The notes under the pieces were generated by a model. The model was not told the DNA's origin, searched no databases, and saw nothing but the letters and a program-made list of their open reading frames with translations. From Photobacterium toruni (GTDB lineage Bacteria > Pseudomonadota > Gammaproteobacteria > Enterobacterales > Vibrionaceae): DNA of 64,000 bases. The stretch spans positions 806,001 through 870,000 of the forward strand of contig NZ_AP024855.1 in NCBI RefSeq assembly GCF_024529955.1, written 5' to 3'. The translations under genes were made by a program, and so were the position numbers. This document shows positions 33,785 through 41,613 of this stretch, one piece after another; position 1 is the stretch's first letter, and each line of letters starts with the position of its first letter.

Positions 33785-35065
33785 ATGTCAATCAACAGTC
33801 AATATATCGATAGTTACTACCAAGCAACCGTTAATGCATTACCTGAACAACCCCTACTAGATCAAGCAATTGAAGCTGATGTTTGTATTATTGGTGGTGG
33901 TATGACGGGATTAAATGCTGCGATTGAATTACGTCAAAAAGGATTCTCTGTGGTGGTACTTGAATCACAACGTTTAGCATGGGGAGGATCTGGACGTAAT
34001 GGTGGTCAGTGTTTAGTGGGCTATTGCCTAGGATTACGTGAAGTTGATGAAACATACGGGCCAGAGTGGGGTAAACAACTGTGGGATCTTTCTTGTGAAG
34101 CCGTTGATATCGCTCGTGATCGCATTGAGAAATTTAATATTGATTGTGACTTTCAACAAGGTTATATCGAATTAGCGTTGAAAAAAAGCCAAGAGACAGA
34201 ACTAAAATCTTGGCATGATTTAAAACAGAGTCGTTATGATTATCCAAGTGCTAGCTGGTGGGATAAGGATAAAGTTAATCAAGTGGCGCACACGGAACGT
34301 TATTTAGGTGGTCTGTATGACTCAAATAGCGCTCATATGCATCCATTGAATTACACCCTAGGTTTAGCACAAGCGGCGTTAAGTTTAGGGGCGACTGTTT
34401 TTGAGAATACGCCAGCGGTAAAACTGGATAAAGGTAATCCACATATTATCCATACGCCCAAAGGTCAGGTTAAAGCAAAACAAGTACTATTAGCGTGTAA
34501 TGCGTACCTTGATGGATTACACCGTAAAGCACAAAGCGTGGTATTACCAGTAGTGTCTTATATTGGCGTTACTGAGCAATTGGGTGATCGTCAACCTATC
34601 AGTAATATGATGGCAATGTCAGATTTAAATAATAGTCTCGATTATTACCGTCCAACACCGGACGGTCGTATTTTATTTGGTGGCGTTAATCACCCATTTA
34701 ATGGCGAATACAGTGATTCAAGTGAGCGTCTACGTCAGCGTATGATCACCGTATTCCCGCAACTTTCCGATGTGAAAATGGAATATCATTGGGGGGGATT
34801 ATTCGCGGTAACACGTTCTTATATGCCGCAAATTGATCATTTGGGTAATGATATTTATGTGGCTCATGGCTATACCGGTCATGGTGTTGGATTGACTAAT
34901 ATTGCCGGTAAAGTCGTTGCTGAAGCGATGGCTGGTACTGCTGAACGTTTTGATGTGTTTGCTAAAATTAAGCATGGTTGGATTCCAACGCCAGAAGTTT
35001 TACGTAAACCTGCATTAGCAATGGCCATTTGGAAAGCACGATTAGAAGATTCATTAACGAAATAA
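33785..35065 (+). CDS. puuB: Gamma-glutamylputrescine oxidase-like FAD enzyme
   Basis: 426 residues, the same length as Escherichia coli PuuB. FAD Rossmann motif DVCIIGGGMTGLNAAIEL near residue 32, the SGRNGGQ motif near 71, and the C-terminal GYTGHGVGLTNIAGKVVAEA. The enzyme oxidises gamma-glutamylputrescine to the aldehyde with H2O2 release. The DAO-family fold also covers other amine substrates, so puuB is by best resemblance. The start at ATG 33785 fits the family; the in-frame GTG at 33770 does not. It is divergent from the PotD-like gene, with a RidA-family gene 96 bp downstream. The other Puu enzymes are absent here. Confidence 0.85.
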   Translation: MSINSQYIDSYYQATVNALPEQPLLDQAIEADVCIIGGGMTGLNAAIELRQKGFSVVVLESQRLAWGGSGRNGGQCLVGYCLGLREVDETYGPEWGKQLWDLSCEAVDIARDRIEKFNIDCDFQQGYIELALKKSQETELKSWHDLKQSRYDYPSASWWDKDKVNQVAHTERYLGGLYDSNSAHMHPLNYTLGLAQAALSLGATVFENTPAVKLDKGNPHIIHTPKGQVKAKQVLLACNAYLDGLHRKAQSVVLPVVSYIGVTEQLGDRQPISNMMAMSDLNNSLDYYRPTPDGRILFGGVNHPFNGEYSDSSERLRQRMITVFPQLSDVKMEYHWGGLFAVTRSYMPQIDHLGNDIYVAHGYTGHGVGLTNIAGKVVAEAMAGTAERFDVFAKIKHGWIPTPEVLRKPALAMAIWKARLEDSLTK

Positions 35066-35161
35066 TTAAAATTTATTTGCAGTTAGTGATAAAAAAGTAA
35101 AAATAATTGCTATATTGAGCGGGTTAATCGTAAATTATTAAACCCTATCAGAGAGAGTATT

Positions 35162-35509
35162 ATGATCGAGCGTCAAGAAACGAAAGCCCGTATGAGTCGT
35201 GTTGTTAAGCACAATGGTACTATTTATCTTTGTGGTCAAGTTTGTGCAGATGCAACGAAAGACATTACAGAGCAGACACAAACGATGCTTGATAAAGTTG
35301 AACGACTACTAGTACAAGCAGGTAGTGATAAAGAACACATGCTTTCTGCAACTATTTATATTAAAGATATGAGTTTGTTTGCTGAGATGAATGCCGTGTG
35401 GGATAACTGGGTACCTGAAGGTTATGCTCCAGCGCGAGCTTGTGTTGAAGCGAGTATGGCACGCGATGCTCTACTGGTTGAAATTTCTGTAATTGCTGCT
35501 GAAAAATAA
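35162..35509 (+). CDS. RidA/YjgF-family protein, YoaB-like
   Basis: 115 residues of the Rid fold. Marks are [37 protein letters not shown] and [24 protein letters not shown], with the Arg of PARACVEA as in imine-hydrolysing members. It resembles Escherichia coli YoaB. Proteins of this family hydrolyse reactive imines or enamines made by amine and amino-acid oxidases. The oxidase just upstream makes this a fitting partner. GAGAGAG lies just before the ATG. It ends at its own terminator. Confidence 0.85.
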   Translation: MIERQETKARMSRVVKHNGTIYLCGQVCADATKDITEQTQTMLDKVERLLVQAGSDKEHMLSATIYIKDMSLFAEMNAVWDNWVPEGYAPARACVEASMARDALLVEISVIAAEK

Positions 35510-35533
35510 AGTTTATATTTATTCGTCATTATT

Positions 35534-35560
35534 AAGGTCGACAATATGTCGGCCTTTTTT
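35534..35560 (+). terminator. Terminator of the RidA-family gene
   Basis: AAGGTCGAC, AATAT loop, GTCGGCCTT and six T residues. Confidence 0.88.
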
Positions 35561-35633
35561 ATGCACAAAGCAGTGATAAAATGTCATAGTAGTATAAATA
35601 GTAATCACTTGGTGTGTTTGATTAAATTTTATC

Positions 35634-35662
35634 TTTACAGTATCTGTTAACCTCGCTATTAT
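35634..35662 (+). promoter_or_regulatory. Promoter of tRNA unit 2
   Basis: TTTACA, 17-bp spacer of unrelated sequence, TATTAT and a GC-rich discriminator. The boxes are the same as for unit 1. Confidence 0.75.
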
Positions 35663-35672
35663 GCGCGGCATT

Positions 35673-35763
35673 GGAGAGATGGCTGAGCGGTTGAAAGCAC
35701 TGGTCTTGAAAACCAGCATACGTTTATAGCGTATCTAGGGTTCAAATCCCTATCTCTCCGCCA
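35673..35763 (+). tRNA. tRNA-Ser (anticodon TGA), second copy
   Basis: Identical over all 91 bases to the gene at 31348. Confidence 0.97.
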
Positions 35764-35803
35764 TATTCTAGAAGTTTGATATAATCGAGCTTCATACAGA
35801 ATT

Positions 35804-35880
35804 GGAGCGGTAGTTCAGTTGGTTAGAATACCGGCCTGTCACGCCGGGGGTCGCGGGTTCGAGTCCCGTCCGCTCCGCCA
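35804..35880 (+). tRNA. tRNA-Asp (anticodon GTC), second copy
   Basis: Identical over all 77 bases to the gene at 31479. The 40-bp spacer after tRNA-Ser differs from copy 1 at three bases. Confidence 0.97.
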
Positions 35881-35888
35881 ACACAACG

Positions 35889-35918
35889 AAGCCTCGTCAG
35901 AAATGACGGGGCTTTTTT
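35889..35918 (+). terminator. Terminator of tRNA unit 2
   Basis: Same hairpin as unit 1 with the loop GAAA in place of GTAA. The next 300 bp, to the hairpin at 36226, are AT-rich with no gene seen. Confidence 0.9.
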
Positions 35919-36225
35919 GCGTGTGTCATTTCAAATAACGATCATCGTAAGCCTTACCACTTCACAATAGAATTCACTCTTGTCAGCGATGTGAGGATGT
36001 TTATTAGGATTATTTAAAAATGAGATATGCTATATATTAAAAATAATTATCAATATGAATAATATATATTTTATTTCTATTGATGATTACTATTTCTTAT
36101 AATTTTGATGAATTTAAGCAGATATTAACTATATTTATTTAGCTATATTTTAGGATGATAATGGTACCTTTTAAAAAAGGTCAAGATTTGAAGGCGTGCA
36201 AGTAAGTGATCATGAAAATAATATA

Positions 36226-36262
36226 ATACTAATTCAATTAAAATAATAAATTGAATTAGTAT
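36226..36262. terminator. 14-bp hairpin downstream of the bTHX-like gene
   Basis: ATACTAATTCAATT and its exact complement with a 9-base loop. It lies 17 bp past the stop codon of the minus-strand small gene and is followed on that strand by an A/T-rich tail. It is probably its transcription end, though not a textbook terminator. Confidence 0.5.
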
Positions 36263-36279
36263 CATTTATAATTATAGCA

Positions 36280-36384
36280 TTAAGCACTATGATGTTTTCT
36301 TTTGCCTTCAGTAGTTAAACGAGCATTGCCATGAGAATGAGCACGACGTTTGCCTTTACATGTTTTGATATCACCTTTAGCCAT
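36280..36384 (-). CDS. bTHX-like small basic ribosomal protein (34 residues)
   Basis: The start MAKGDIKTCKGKRRAHSHGN recalls the bTHX/Thx family consensus MGKGDxKTxxGKR, small basic proteins that sit in the head of the 30S subunit in Thermus. The rest is Lys/Arg/His-rich and fits RNA binding. AAGGA nine bases before the ATG supports this start. A much longer in-frame start at 36522 gives an unlikely tail. It has its own transcription unit. The family assignment rests on the first 13 residues; the C-terminal half is unlike Thermus THX, so the call is tentative. Confidence 0.6.
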   Translation of the reverse strand: MAKGDIKTCKGKRRAHSHGNARLTTEGKRKHHSA

Positions 36385-36685
36385 GAGAATAATCCTTTTT
36401 AAAATATAAAAATAATGGGAAGAAGGTTTTATTCTAGAACTATTATTATTTAATTCAATATCGCAGAGTGCTGGTTTATAGAATAAGAGTGTAAATATAA
36501 AAGGACACTTATGCGATTTCATTGCACAATTAATTAAATATATTGAGATATTTGATTATAAGTTATGAGTTGTTGTGAAATTCAATTATTTTATATTGAA
36601 TTTTGCTGGTTTTAAGATGATATACTAATTTAATACTATTCTTATGGTATAAGAAATTAACTAAAAAATTATTAAGTATTCGGCA

Positions 36686-38338
36686 TTATTGCCATTTTAC
36701 TAGTTGTTCGTTATTCCAATTATCATCAATTGTGGCGTATTGTTGCTCTAATATATGACGCTTTATTTTTAATGTTGGTGTTAAAATACCATTATCAATG
36801 CTCCATGGTTCTTTAACCATTAGCACCCCTTTAATTTTTTGATGAGATTCAAGCTCGGTGTTTATTTTTTGAATAATTGCTTGGAGTTTTTTCTCATACC
36901 GAGACTGATCGAATGGATTATAGTTATGAGCAACGGCTAACAAGATAGGAGCTGACATGCCGGATCCAATTAAACAAACCATCTCAAAATTACCTAAATC
37001 CATTAAACGTTTTTCGATAGGGACGGGAGATACAAATTTGCCTTTAGCGGTTTTGAAGGTGTCTTTTTTACGTCCTTGAATCGTTAAATAGCCATCACTG
37101 TCTAACTCTCCCATATCGCCAGTGTATAGCCAGCCATCATTATCAAAACTTTCTTGTGTGGCTTGTGAATTATTATAATAGCCACTGAATAAACCTTTAC
37201 TCCGCACTAAGATTTCTTTATCAGCGGCAATTTTTAATTCAATACCAGGCCCTGCATTACCAACAGTACCTACTTTGTCACTACGATAAGGGTGATTAAG
37301 AGTGCTATAGGCAAATGATTCTGTCATTCCCCATGCTTCAGTAATATTGAGGCCAATACTTTCATACCAATGCAATAAACCTGCTGATACCGGAGCGGAT
37401 CCACAGCCAAGAACACGAGCCTGATCAAGGCCTAATCCTTGCGCTAATTTACGCTTAATCCATGTCGATACGAATGGAATCTTTAACAGTAAATTTAATT
37501 TTGCTTGTGGCAGTTTATCTTGTATCCGTTGTTGAAATAAGGTCCATAAGCGGGGCACCGATACAAAAATAGTCGGACGATGCATTTTTACATCATCAAT
37601 AAAAGTATCGAGAGATTCAGGAAAAGCAACTTGGAGTCCAGACATAATAGAAGAGCCAAAAATATAAACCCGCTCAGTGATATGCGCTAATGGTAAATAT
37701 GAAAATAAGCGTTCATTTGCATTTAATCCAATATGCTCAATGATTTTTTGTGATGACCATACAAATGCACCGTAAGTTAGCATTGCGCCTTTTGGCAGGC
37801 CAGAAGTACCCGATGTGTAAACAATCGACATTAAATCAGTATTATGATGTGCTCGGCGTTCAGAGGTTGGTAAGTATTGCTCAATGAGCTCATCGAATTG
37901 ATATTGGCATATTGGTATACCTGAGTAAGAAAAGGCAATCGTTGGTAATTGCGTATGGTGGGTAAGAACTTCGTTGATCGCTATTGGACTGTCCAGCTTA
38001 CCGATAATAATTAACTTCGCATCACTATGATCAATACAATGGGTGATCGTTTCAGTTCCTGCAGTAGGAAATATTGGCACACTGACATAACCACCGAGCA
38101 TCATTGCTAAATCACAAATAAACCATTCAGCACAATTTTTGGAGATCAGTGCAATACGTTCACCTGGTTGAAGGCCTAATTGTTGAAATGCCGTTACTAA
38201 TCGTTGAGCTTTATCTGCAACACTCGCATAGGTGTAATTAACAAATTGGCGATTGATAATTTGCTTTAAATAAACTTCGTTAGGCCGCTCATTGGCCCAT
38301 TTGATGATCATATCAGCGGGTGTTTGCAGTTGAGTCAT
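36686..38338 (-). CDS. Long-chain acyl-CoA ligase (AMP-forming)
   Basis: 550 residues of the ANL superfamily. The P-loop-like motif YTSGTSGLPKGAML is at about residue 171. Further motifs are EAWGMTE (A5-like), YTGDMGELDSDGYLTIQGRKKD (A7-A8) and a Lys in PTLKIKRH near the end as the adenylation Lys. It resembles the FadD15/long-chain fatty-acyl-CoA synthetase group with the ETAWGMTE-like core. The product is an acyl-CoA from fatty acid, ATP and CoA. CGGAG lies before the ATG. It is monocistronic, and neighbours give no pathway. Confidence 0.9.
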   Translation of the reverse strand: MTQLQTPADMIIKWANERPNEVYLKQIINRQFVNYTYASVADKAQRLVTAFQQLGLQPGERIALISKNCAEWFICDLAMMLGGYVSVPIFPTAGTETITHCIDHSDAKLIIIGKLDSPIAINEVLTHHTQLPTIAFSYSGIPICQYQFDELIEQYLPTSERRAHHNTDLMSIVYTSGTSGLPKGAMLTYGAFVWSSQKIIEHIGLNANERLFSYLPLAHITERVYIFGSSIMSGLQVAFPESLDTFIDDVKMHRPTIFVSVPRLWTLFQQRIQDKLPQAKLNLLLKIPFVSTWIKRKLAQGLGLDQARVLGCGSAPVSAGLLHWYESIGLNITEAWGMTESFAYSTLNHPYRSDKVGTVGNAGPGIELKIAADKEILVRSKGLFSGYYNNSQATQESFDNDGWLYTGDMGELDSDGYLTIQGRKKDTFKTAKGKFVSPVPIEKRLMDLGNFEMVCLIGSGMSAPILLAVAHNYNPFDQSRYEKKLQAIIQKINTELESHQKIKGVLMVKEPWSIDNGILTPTLKIKRHILEQQYATIDDNWNNEQLVKWQ

Positions 38339-38601
38339 AAGTACTCCGTTATCGAAATGGATTATAAATAACTCAATGTTATTATTATGTTAAATTTAAG
38401 CCGCAATATTCAATATAGTCAAGTATGCCTCTGTGCGTTAGTTTGTGGTTTTTATAAGGTAATGATGATATTTTTTATTTAAGCTATTGATCTATGGTAA
38501 ATACTATTTGGCAGCGAGTCTGAAATAGTTGTCGATGAACTTACTCAATTTAGCTAAGGTTGATAAATTGAGTAAGGATAAAAAGACAATAGCAATAATA
38601 A

Positions 38602-39855
38602 TTAAGCGGAAATATAACCCTGTGCTTGGGAATATAACTGTTGGTATTGTGCTGTCTTGTGATCTTGTATCTGGCAAATAGATAATAAATCATCAATAAA
38701 ATAGCCTACCGCTCGCCACTCAATAGTTGCAATTTTCTGTTGTTGTTCAAGCGATAAATCATCATAAATAGACGCGGCCCCAAAATCACCGACTAAAATA
38801 TTCGCTTTATCGTTAACCAAAACGTTATGTGCGTAAATATCACCATGAGCGACACCTTGTGCCTGCATATGGTTAATCACAGCTGTCATTTGTTTAACAA
38901 TCGTCTGTATTGCTGCAATTGACAGTGTAAATTCAGTTGGAAATGTATCTCGTGTGCAAGTTGTTAATGTAGGTGGTAAGCCAAGGTTATGATAATCAGA
39001 TGGAATTAATGCCATGACTAATGCGAGATAATGAGGTTCATCAACTTGTGCTAATGAAGCAACTAGGTTTGGATGTGCCCCTGTTTTTAAACACGCATTT
39101 AATTCATCTTGTGGATAACCATCAGAGGTGACTTGGCCTTTAAAAACTTTAACCGCAATATCGCTATCAAGTTGATGTGGATTAGATCGCCATTGAGCTA
39201 AAGAGATCACCCCAGATGCTCCTTGGCCTAATACTTTATCAAGTTGATAATCACTTGAAGCGACATAAGGCAGTGAATTATTCACATATTGATTACGATT
39301 AAAATGATTACCAGAAAAAGCAAGCCAAGCTAATTTAGGTAAATTTAATAATTGATCTGGAAATGCAGTTAATGTATTTGCTGATAAGCGAATTAATTGT
39401 AAGTTAACTAACTTATCCATAGAAAGAGGTAACGTAGTAAGAGCATTACCTGCTAATGCCAGTTTTTGTAAATGAATACAATTGCCGAGAGCTTCAGGAA
39501 GTGTTGCTATTTTATTATCAGTTAATATCAGCCAGCGTAACTTTTTAGGTAGTGATCTGGCGTCAACGGTGGTGATTTGATTAGATTTAAAACCGATCAT
39601 TTCAAGATTAGGGCAAGCACCTAAAACTGTTGGTAATTCAGTAAAACAATTATTGGAAATAAAAATAATGCGTAATTTAGTCAGTTGGCTAAAATTATCA
39701 GGTAACTGACTTAATTGGTTGTTGGTCAGATCTAATACTTCTAAGCTACTTGCGAGCGTTAGAATCTCTTCGGGAAAGTGAGTCAGTTGTTCACTTAAAG
39801 CTAAATGTGTAATGCCTTCAAGTTGGCCGGAGCGTAATTGTTCTAACGTATGCAA
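38602..39855 (-). CDS. Leucine-rich-repeat protein kinase
   Basis: 417 residues without signal or membrane segment. Residues 15-185 carry about seven LRRs of the LxxLxLxxNxLxxLP form. Residues 203-390 are a Hanks-like kinase domain: Gly loop LGQGASGV (209-216), ATP Lys236 in AVKVF, catalytic loop HGDIYAHN (His337, Asp339, Asn344) and metal Asp357 in GDFG. The HRD Arg is Gly, so activation-loop control of the usual kind is unlikely, while the catalytic residues are intact. The C-terminal lobe after DFG is short (60 residues). It is a cytosolic kinase with a likely protein-recognition LRR. The target is unknown and no phosphatase is adjacent. Confidence 0.85.
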   Translation of the reverse strand: MHTLEQLRSGQLEGITHLALSEQLTHFPEEILTLASSLEVLDLTNNQLSQLPDNFSQLTKLRIIFISNNCFTELPTVLGACPNLEMIGFKSNQITTVDARSLPKKLRWLILTDNKIATLPEALGNCIHLQKLALAGNALTTLPLSMDKLVNLQLIRLSANTLTAFPDQLLNLPKLAWLAFSGNHFNRNQYVNNSLPYVASSDYQLDKVLGQGASGVISLAQWRSNPHQLDSDIAVKVFKGQVTSDGYPQDELNACLKTGAHPNLVASLAQVDEPHYLALVMALIPSDYHNLGLPPTLTTCTRDTFPTEFTLSIAAIQTIVKQMTAVINHMQAQGVAHGDIYAHNVLVNDKANILVGDFGAASIYDDLSLEQQQKIATIEWRAVGYFIDDLLSICQIQDHKTAQYQQLYSQAQGYISA

Positions 39856-40086
39856 AATGGTCTCATTTTTAAATAAGTATAAATTATAATAGCTATTGTA
39901 AAGATTTTAACGAGTTAGATCACGATGACTGTACAAGTTTACGATTTCATTAAAATATGACTATAAATTGATGGTTGTTTAATCAATAATTCAAGTAAAC
40001 TAGTATCGTCTAGCCAGAGATTATGATTGGTTATCGAGGAATTATCGCAATGTTATGCGTATAGAAAAATTATCATTGAGGGCCGT

Positions 40087-40806
40087 GTGCTGAAGAACGT
40101 TATTTGTCCAGTAATGCTAGTGTTAACATCAATCAGTTGCGCTCGTGCAGAATCATTACATATACCATCATCAACTTATGCGTTATATCCACCAACAGGT
40201 AGCCGTACTGTCAGTGATGTCATGAACCGTTATTCGCCTTTTGTTGAGCCTCGATTAAAACGCTATTTTGATAATGTTGGATTAAGCTATCCGCCTAAAA
40301 ATATTGCTTTATTTGCGATGAAAAAAGAGCAAAGTGTTGAGCTGTGGGCGAAAGAAAAGAATAAATGGTCTTATGTAAAACGTTACGATATACAAAAAAT
40401 GAGTGGGCATACCGGACCTAAAATGCGTGAGGGTGATAAACAAGTCCCTGAAGGCATTTACCAAGTGTCATTGCTAAACCCAAATAGTCGTTATCATTTA
40501 TCAATGAAGCTTAATTATCCGAATGCGTTTGATCAAAAATATGCGCAATTAGAAGGACGAACTTCACCTGGGAGTAATATTTTTATTCATGGGAAACAAG
40601 CGTCGGTTGGATGTTTAGCGATGGGGGATTATGCGATTGAGGAACTATTTTTATTAGCCGAACGTACAGGGATTTCTAATATAGAAGTATTAATTAGCCC
40701 TCACGATCCAAGAAAAGGTCGATTACTTGCCGCTAATACGCAACCTTATTGGACTAAAATTTTATATCGTGACATTGAACAACATGCGAGAAAATTTAAT
40801 CGTTAA
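40087..40806 (+). CDS. YafK/DpaA-like L,D-transpeptidase-fold murein enzyme
   Basis: 239 residues. From the GTG at 40087 the protein begins with a signal peptide (LKNVICPVMLVLTSISCARA, cut before ESL), so it acts in the periplasm. The YkuD-type catalytic motif is seen as IFIHGKQASVGCLAMGD, with the His and the nucleophile Cys. The length and the motif KMSGHTGPKMREGDKQVPEGIY fit Escherichia coli YafK (DpaA, 246 residues), which cuts Braun lipoprotein from peptidoglycan. GAGGG stands just before the GTG. A TTG start at 40027 is in frame but would bury the signal peptide. It is divergent from the LRR kinase gene. Confidence 0.85.
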   Translation: MLKNVICPVMLVLTSISCARAESLHIPSSTYALYPPTGSRTVSDVMNRYSPFVEPRLKRYFDNVGLSYPPKNIALFAMKKEQSVELWAKEKNKWSYVKRYDIQKMSGHTGPKMREGDKQVPEGIYQVSLLNPNSRYHLSMKLNYPNAFDQKYAQLEGRTSPGSNIFIHGKQASVGCLAMGDYAIEELFLLAERTGISNIEVLISPHDPRKGRLLAANTQPYWTKILYRDIEQHARKFNR

Positions 40807-40936
40807 TAATGTGGGTTAACCCTAGTTAAGCGAAAAACATTTTGTAATACTACAGCGAACCAATATTCTTGACTCGATTATTCGGTGTTAAGAGTATTAT
40901 CGTTGCATAAAATGATTAGAACAGAGCCAACGCATT

Positions 40937-41398
40937 ATGCCCAAGCGTAGTAAAGAAGACACAGAGATCACCATTCAGACCATTATGGATGCAGTGATTG
41001 AGCAAATACTGACCTTAGGTTATGACAAAATGTCGTATACCACTTTGAGTAATCAAACAGGTATATCAAGAACCGGTATTAGTCACCACTTCCCTAAAAA
41101 GCAAGATTTTGCTCATGCACTTGATGGACGTATCTATCATCTCTTTGTTGATAAGTTGGATCTAACTGGTGATTTGCAGGTCTTTGCAACAAGCTGGTCT
41201 GCCGCATTAGAAGATGAAAAGTTTCGTGCTATTTTACGATTGTTATTTCATCATATTTCTTCAGCTGAAACATCACATGAATTTGCCCATCATGGCATTG
41301 AACGTTTATTTACACTTTGTGAACAACGTTATGGTAAACAAAGTATTAGTGAACTAGAGTGTTTATTAGGACGCTCATTAATTCGTTTAGCACGTTAG
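40937..41398 (+). CDS. TetR-family regulator, short
   Basis: 153 residues. The N-terminal helix-turn-helix (about 10-55: IMDAVIEQILTLGYDKMSYTTLSNQTGISRTGISHHFPKKQDF) is of TetR type. The ligand-binding part is shorter than usual (TetR members are mostly 180-220), though the reading frame is intact. It has its own terminator and lies 215 bp before the TolC-HlyD-permease operon on the same strand. The palindrome at 41560-41575 before that operon is a good candidate for its binding site. The inducer is probably a substrate of the exporter. Confidence 0.8.
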   Translation: MPKRSKEDTEITIQTIMDAVIEQILTLGYDKMSYTTLSNQTGISRTGISHHFPKKQDFAHALDGRIYHLFVDKLDLTGDLQVFATSWSAALEDEKFRAILRLLFHHISSAETSHEFAHHGIERLFTLCEQRYGKQSISELECLLGRSLIRLAR

Positions 41399-41440
41399 TT
41401 ATTACTTATTAAATAACTGTGATTTTTTGATTAAATATTA

Positions 41441-41470
41441 ATAGCCCACATTTTTGTGGGCTATTTTGTT
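41441..41470 (+). terminator. Terminator of the tetR-like gene
   Basis: ATAGCCCACA, TTTTT loop, TGTGGGCTAT and a T-rich tail (TTTTGTTTG). Confidence 0.8.
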
Positions 41471-41506
41471 TGTAGTTAAAATGACATTTATATTTTTACG
41501 TAACAG

Positions 41507-41544
41507 ACAGATAATTAAAATACAGTAATCTTTTAATTATCTGT
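41507..41544. repeat. 14-bp inverted repeat before the export operon
   Basis: ACAGATAATTAAAA and its exact complement TTTTAATTATCTGT with a 10-bp spacer. It may be a regulator site or a hairpin in the leader. Confidence 0.5.
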
Positions 41545-41559
41545 TAAAATTTATTATTT

Positions 41560-41575
41560 TAGAGTATGTACTCTA
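41560..41575. promoter_or_regulatory. Candidate TetR-type operator
   Basis: TAGAGTA-TG-TACTCTA, perfect 7-bp arms around a 2-bp centre, 38 bp before the TolC-like start codon and downstream of the tetR-like gene. Confidence 0.6.
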
Positions 41576-41613
41576 TATTTGCGTATAGCTTGAAAGGGGT
41601 TAAAGGTTAATAC

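Larger units (their letters stand above)
35657..35918 (+). repeat. tRNA repeat unit, copy 2 (262 bp)
   Basis: Direct repeat of 31332-31593 in the same orientation, 4.3 kb apart. Confidence 0.93.

Noticed and set aside
31332-35918. Genomic island inserted at a tRNA gene
   Set aside because: There is no integrase, and the repeat spans a whole tRNA unit including promoter -10 box and terminator, not a 3' tRNA fragment as in attachment sites.
36385-36522. Upstream extension of the bTHX-like gene
   Set aside because: The extended part has no ribosome-binding site and no likeness to a signal peptide or ribosomal protein.
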